Positions 15,611 through 19,157 of a stretch of 19,157 nucleotides of DNA are shown here, one piece after another. Position 1 is the first letter of the stretch, and each line of letters begins with the position of its first letter. Location: assembly GCA_964535295.1 (NCBI GenBank), contig CAZHUW010000045.1, positions 1-19,157 of the forward strand, in the 5' to 3' direction. Made by a program: the position numbers and the translations under genes. Source of the stretch: SB21 sp964535295. GTDB lineage: Bacteria > CLD3 > SB21. The notes under the pieces are model-generated. The model made no database searches, was not told the origin of the DNA, and was given only the letters and a program-made list of their open reading frames with translations.

Positions 15611-16525
15611 TCAAAGATATCCTAAACTCTTCAACACTGCGTTATTCTTTCTCCAGTCTTCTTTTACTTTGACCCATAATTCCAGGAAGACTTTGCGCCC
15701 TAGGAATTCTTCGATATCTTTTCGCGCTTCCTCGCCTACGTGTTTCAGTGCCGCCCCGTTTTTTCCTATCAGAATAGCTTTCTGGGATGGCCGTTCAACC
15801 AATATGGCCGCCCGAATAAAATCTTTTGAGTCTTCCCTCTCTTTGAATTCTTCGATCAAAACATCGGTCGAATACGGAATCTCTTTACCGTAAGAAAGAA
15901 ATATTTTTTCTCGAATGATCTCGCTAACAAAAAATTTTTCCGGCTGTTCGGTTAATGTGTCCTCAGGATAAAATCTTGCTCCGGCTGGCAAATGACTGAT
16001 TAATGTCCTTTTGGCAGTCTCTATTCCATCGTTTTTTAACGCCGAAACAGGGATGATGTCTTTGAAGAAACCGGTGTCATGAAAAAATTGGATCATAGGT
16101 AGCAGGTTTTCTTTTGCACAAAGATCTACTTTATTAAGGAGGAGTATTTTTGGAATATTAAGACCTTTACGATCTTGCTGAAAAAGCGAAACCACAAAAT
16201 CTCTATCTTCTGCAGACATCACATCAACCATTACCAGTAAGACATCGGCCGATTCGATGGCCTTATCGGCAATTTTCATCATCGCGGATTGGAGAGCGTA
16301 TTTGGGTTTGATCAGTCCAGGAGTGTCTAAAAACACGATCTGAGCGTCCTTCTCGTTCAATATGCCGAGAATACGTTGCCGTGTAGTTTGCGGCTTGGGC
16401 GTAACGATAGATAGTTTGAAATCAAGCAGTTGATTTAATAATGTTGATTTGCCTGCGTTCGGCCTGCCGATAATGGCAACGTATCCGCAACGGGCGGTGG
16501 TATCTGAGGCTGTGGTCTTTTTCAA
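15611..16525 (-). CDS. era: Ribosome-assembly GTPase Era
   Basis: GTPase that binds the 3' end of 16S rRNA during 30S maturation. It has 304 residues. The G domain has G1 GRPNAGKS at 20-27, G2 with TPKPQTTRQRI, G3 DTPG at 67-70 and G4 NKVD at 131-134; the C-terminal KH domain has KAILIGKNGAALKHVGEEAR, which carries the RNA-binding loop. The start codon is TTG at 16525, with CAGGA 6 bases upstream and no ATG or GTG before the G1 box. It lies 13 bases after the THEP1-like gene. Very sure of identity, fairly sure of start. Confidence 0.96.
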   Translation of the reverse strand: MKKTTASDTTARCGYVAIIGRPNAGKSTLLNQLLDFKLSIVTPKPQTTRQRILGILNEKDAQIVFLDTPGLIKPKYALQSAMMKIADKAIESADVLLVMVDVMSAEDRDFVVSLFQQDRKGLNIPKILLLNKVDLCAKENLLPMIQFFHDTGFFKDIIPVSALKNDGIETAKRTLISHLPAGARFYPEDTLTEQPEKFFVSEIIREKIFLSYGKEIPYSTDVLIEEFKEREDSKDFIRAAILVERPSQKAILIGKNGAALKHVGEEARKDIEEFLGRKVFLELWVKVKEDWRKNNAVLKSLGYL

Positions 16526-16538
16526 AGGTTGTCCTGGC

Positions 16539-17045
16539 TTAAAATAAACGTTTCAATATGATCCCGGGAATATCATCCCTATTGTCCGCATGGATCTCAG
16601 TAAATGAACAGTCATGCCGGCGATGGATTTCATGGATGAAGGCATGTCCTTTTCTTGCTATGACCCCAATGAGGATGTGGGATTCAAGTAAGTCACGTAA
16701 TGTGTTAATAAATAAGGACGACTGGCAGTATAAGGTCCCTATCTCATCCATGTAAACATACTTGGAATGGTTCGAATATTCTAAAATTTTTTCCATAGCA
16801 TCTTTGAGAATTTCAGGATTAAGAGTATACCTTCCTGCTCCCCGTAACGATGGAGGGTTCAAAGTGGCGACGTGGTAAATTTGGTCGTCGGAAGTAACTA
16901 AATTTAATCCTTTTTTTTCCCCGTTTCGGTTTTCGGTCAGCGTGATGAATCCGGAGGCATGTTCCAACGATTGGATAATTCGTAACAACGCGGTTGTTTT
17001 GCCAACAAATGGCAGACCGGTTAGGAAATGATGTTTGATTTTCAT
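16539..17045 (-). CDS. THEP1-like nucleoside-triphosphatase, 168 residues
   Basis: P-loop NTPase of the THEP1 / nucleoside-triphosphatase family, known mostly from archaea, bacterial hyperthermophiles and animals. Members hydrolyse ATP, GTP and other NTPs slowly; the physiological role is unknown. Walker A is GLPFVGKTT at 10-18, one residue off the family's usual GPPGVGKTT. Then follow SGFITLTENRNGEKKGLNL (the family's GF.T.E.R..G..GF), a Walker B YVYMDEIG at 97-103, and ESHILIGVIA with NRDDIPGII near the end. Start: ATG directly after the TAA of the GWxTD gene, with no base between, so translation is probably coupled. It is unusual as a fixed partner for GWxTD and era. Confidence 0.85.
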   Translation of the reverse strand: MKIKHHFLTGLPFVGKTTALLRIIQSLEHASGFITLTENRNGEKKGLNLVTSDDQIYHVATLNPPSLRGAGRYTLNPEILKDAMEKILEYSNHSKYVYMDEIGTLYCQSSLFINTLRDLLESHILIGVIARKGHAFIHEIHRRHDCSFTEIHADNRDDIPGIILKRLF

Positions 17046-18389
17046 TTAGCGGTGCAGCATGACATAGCTTTCAAATTCCTGCCGGTTATATAATTCATAG
17101 TCGCCAACACCCGAAAAATCGACAAAAAACAATTTCAAGTTTGCCTCATAATAATACCAAATCTCGTAAGGTTTTGCATCCGATTCGTAAGGATGCCTTT
17201 CAATATCGTCCGGCGCATTCATAACAACAAAGACCATCCCGCGGTCCGTATCCCACCCTTCCCGGAAGCCCGAAGTAAAATATCGGTTGGCGTAGTCAAT
17301 TCTTCGATAGTATTCCTCCATGAGCTCATTACGCTCCGTTTCAGGAGTCGGGTCCTTGGTTTTCCAGAATTCTTCAAAGAACTTTGCTTTTTCGGCTTGG
17401 GTTCCCTTCAGTATTTTTCCAATATTAATATTACGTGTTATATGCCGGAGCTGTTTAATGGCGACATCAAGGTCAAAAGTGCTTGAGGTCATCGAAGGTG
17501 AGGTAAAAGTAGACAGCCTTACGTCAAAGATAGCTTTGCTGCTAGCGCGTTGTCCGCCTTTGGAGACGACAACATCTAAAATGTATTTCCCATAGCTGAT
17601 ATCTTTTTTATCGATCTCTACAGAACTGAAAGTCTGAAATTGCCACACTTCTTGGTACGAGGAGTCTTCGACAATAACATTCTGGTTTTTGTCGAGAACT
17701 TTATATCGGATCTTGAAAGTATCCTTGTCACTGAGCTGTTCTGCTACAGAGTCATTGTTAACTGCTGAGAATTTTTCATCATATATTTCAAAATATACTA
17801 GATAACGCTTAAATTCATTGTCGAAGCTTTTGAAAACATTCGGTACAATATTGATGATATCCATCAAGCTGTCTTTCTGTATCTTATCGGCAAAGATTAG
17901 ATCGCTGACGGCAACCGGCTTATCCCGGAATGTCTTAACCGGGATACTTAGTTTTCTTTGGCCAAATTTCTGAGTTTCCTTATCGGTAATTGTGGCGGTC
18001 AGGGTGTAATCACCCGGATCTACATTTAAGGTCAACCGGCTGAAATGAAATCGCAGATCCGATTCGGTATCAGAAAATTTCTCCGTAATGATCTCTTTAT
18101 CCTGAATCTCACGCTGAACAAGATTATTTTTCTTGTCATATAATAGATATGTGATCTCATATTGAGAACGATAAAGAGTGGACTGAAACTTAGTGAATAA
18201 CAATTCACTGAAAGCGACCTTCACAAAAACTTCAACACGGCCCTTAGAAATTTCTTTAGAGGCAACATTGGCGGCATCAATGAAGAAAAAAGGGCCTCCA
18301 CTTGCTCGAGACTGTTCCATCTGAGCGTGGAGCGATGGGTGACAAAGAGTTAACATTAGGACGGCTAATAATCCGGTAAAATACTTCAC
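17046..18389 (-). CDS. Second secreted GWxTD-domain protein, 447 residues
   Basis: Paralogue of the protein at 7138-8544, function unknown. Signal peptide KYFTGLLAVLMLTLCHPSLHA, cleavage expected after LHA. A large beta-rich middle follows with FSRLTLNVDPGDYTLTATIT and KDISYGKYILDVVVSKGG (repeat-like sandwich units). The C-terminal GWxTD domain contains FFEEFWKTKDPTPETERNEL, EEYYRRIDYANRYF, GWDTD at 378-382, MNAPDDIERHP and KPYEIWYYY. The start is GTG at 18389, because GGGAG lies 6 bases before it; an ATG two codons earlier (18395) would touch that ribosome site. It lies 28 bases after rimO and directly abuts the THEP1 gene. Confidence 0.87.
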   Translation of the reverse strand: MKYFTGLLAVLMLTLCHPSLHAQMEQSRASGGPFFFIDAANVASKEISKGRVEVFVKVAFSELLFTKFQSTLYRSQYEITYLLYDKKNNLVQREIQDKEIITEKFSDTESDLRFHFSRLTLNVDPGDYTLTATITDKETQKFGQRKLSIPVKTFRDKPVAVSDLIFADKIQKDSLMDIINIVPNVFKSFDNEFKRYLVYFEIYDEKFSAVNNDSVAEQLSDKDTFKIRYKVLDKNQNVIVEDSSYQEVWQFQTFSSVEIDKKDISYGKYILDVVVSKGGQRASSKAIFDVRLSTFTSPSMTSSTFDLDVAIKQLRHITRNINIGKILKGTQAEKAKFFEEFWKTKDPTPETERNELMEEYYRRIDYANRYFTSGFREGWDTDRGMVFVVMNAPDDIERHPYESDAKPYEIWYYYEANLKLFFVDFSGVGDYELYNRQEFESYVMLHR

Positions 18390-18417
18390 ACACATCTCCC
18401 TTCAGCAAAAAAAGTGA

Positions 18418-19157
18418 TTAAATGGGTTTTCCAATAAGATCATATTCGGTTGCATCAGTTATGTGAACATCTATAAAACTTCCGATTTCCAGATTTCGGT
18501 CCGTTTCAATGATTACTTCATTGTCGATTTCGGGTGCATCGTAGGACGTCCTTCCGACATAGCGATTCCCGTCTTTTACGTCAATTATGACACGGAAGTT
18601 CTTGTTTATTTTGTTATTATTTTTATCGAGAGAAATAGTTTGTTGTAAAGTCATCAAATGATTGAATCGCTCTTTTTTCAATTTATCTGGGATCTGCTTT
18701 TTGAGATCATAAGCATGCGTGCCTTCTTCCCGTGAATAAACAAAAACCCCTAAACGGTCAAACCGGAACTCCTCAACGAAATCGCACAATTCTCCGAAAT
18801 CTTTTTCTGTTTCACCGGGATAACCCACGATCATCGACGTTCTTAAAGCCAGTTCTGGAATACGGTTCTTGATCTTATATAAAAGATCCGTCGTCTGTTT
18901 TTTTGAAGTGTTCCTCCGCATAGTTTTGAGCATCGAGTCGGAGATATGCTGAACGGGCATGTCGATGTATTTACATATTTTCGGATTCTGTGCAATACAT
19001 TGGATCAGCTCATCAGAAAACAATGATGGATATAAATACATAACGCGGATCCATTCAATTCCGTCAATATTACTTAAGGAGTCGAGCAGCTTAATCAGGT
19101 GATGATTTTTCTTCAAATTAGGGGCGCTTCGGTCAAAATCATATCCGTAGGACGACG
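18418..19157 (-). CDS. rimO: Ribosomal protein S12 methylthiotransferase RimO, C-terminal part, cut by window edge
   Basis: Radical-SAM enzyme that adds a methylthio group to an Asp of ribosomal protein S12. About 246 residues are in the window; the N-terminal part and the radical-SAM cysteine motif lie beyond 19157. Visible marks: WIRVMYLYPS, IDMPVQHISDSMLKTMRR, TSMIVGYPGETEKDF, FVYSREEGT, and the TRAM-domain end with YVGRTSYDAPEIDNEVII and LIGKPI. The YSREEGT and GRTSYDAPEIDN runs separate it from MiaB. The frame stays open to the edge, and no internal methionine is the true start. It is the first gene seen of the minus-strand operon. Confidence 0.92.
   Translation of the reverse strand, partial: SSYGYDFDRSAPNLKKNHHLIKLLDSLSNIDGIEWIRVMYLYPSLFSDELIQCIAQNPKICKYIDMPVQHISDSMLKTMRRNTSKKQTTDLLYKIKNRIPELALRTSMIVGYPGETEKDFGELCDFVEEFRFDRLGVFVYSREEGTHAYDLKKQIPDKLKKERFNHLMTLQQTISLDKNNNKINKNFRVIIDVKDGNRYVGRTSYDAPEIDNEVIIETDRNLEIGSFIDVHITDATEYDLIGKPI

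Noticed and set aside
1..19157. CRISPR arrays, transposases, phage genes, tRNA or rRNA genes
   Set aside because: Looked for direct-repeat ladders, transposase-like proteins, inverted-repeat ends and cloverleaf-like short sequences in all gaps; none seen. All gaps are under 200 bases.

Overview
The window is a dense bacterial chromosomal segment of moderate GC content (looks low-to-mid 40s by eye). It carries ordinary housekeeping genes plus several unassigned envelope and small genes. There are no rRNA or tRNA genes, insertion sequences, phage genes or CRISPR arrays. Several features point to the Bacteroidota/FCB superphylum, possibly an Ignavibacteria- or KSB1-like environmental lineage. 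These are two GWxTD-domain proteins, a Thermus-like seven-iron ferredoxin, a MutS2 with a C-terminal Smr domain, and at least two promoters of the form TTG-N20-TAnnTTTG, the Bacteroidetes sigma-factor pattern. The exact lineage is inference.

Left part (1-5000, all genes on the minus strand). In order of transcription from right to left there are: an FmdB-type zinc-ribbon protein followed by a group II PLP amino-acid decarboxylase; a small secreted protein; a two-gene unit made of a 39-residue single-span membrane protein and a 95-residue soluble protein; a seven-iron ferredoxin with a good promoter and terminator; ribose-5-phosphate isomerase B; and tryptophan 2,3-dioxygenase, which runs off the left edge.

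Middle part (5111-11552, plus strand). A promoter at about 5022-5052 should drive lpd (dihydrolipoamide dehydrogenase), engB (ribosome-assembly GTPase), a secreted GWxTD protein, asnS (asparaginyl-tRNA synthetase) and a PD40 beta-propeller lipoprotein. A strong hairpin follows, then an unrecognised 185-residue gene with a GTG start. That gene meets mutS2 tail to tail with one base between the two stop codons.

Right part (11554-19157, minus strand). One tightly packed operon, read right to left, holds rimO (cut by the right edge), a second GWxTD protein, a THEP1-like NTPase, era, a small lipoprotein, moeA and mutS2. Its junctions are 28 bases or less, and include a directly adjacent TAA/ATG pair and an ATGA overlap.

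The most interesting pattern is that the two operons look alike. Each places a secreted GWxTD protein, of unknown function, with a ribosome-assembly GTPase (engB or era), a translation gene (asnS or rimO) and an outer-envelope lipoprotein. Other points worth a second look are the 39+95-residue two-gene unit with an inverted repeat in its promoter region, and the terminator at 10939-10976. The T-tract of that terminator faces the minus strand, so mutS2 transcripts may run antisense across the whole 185-residue gene.
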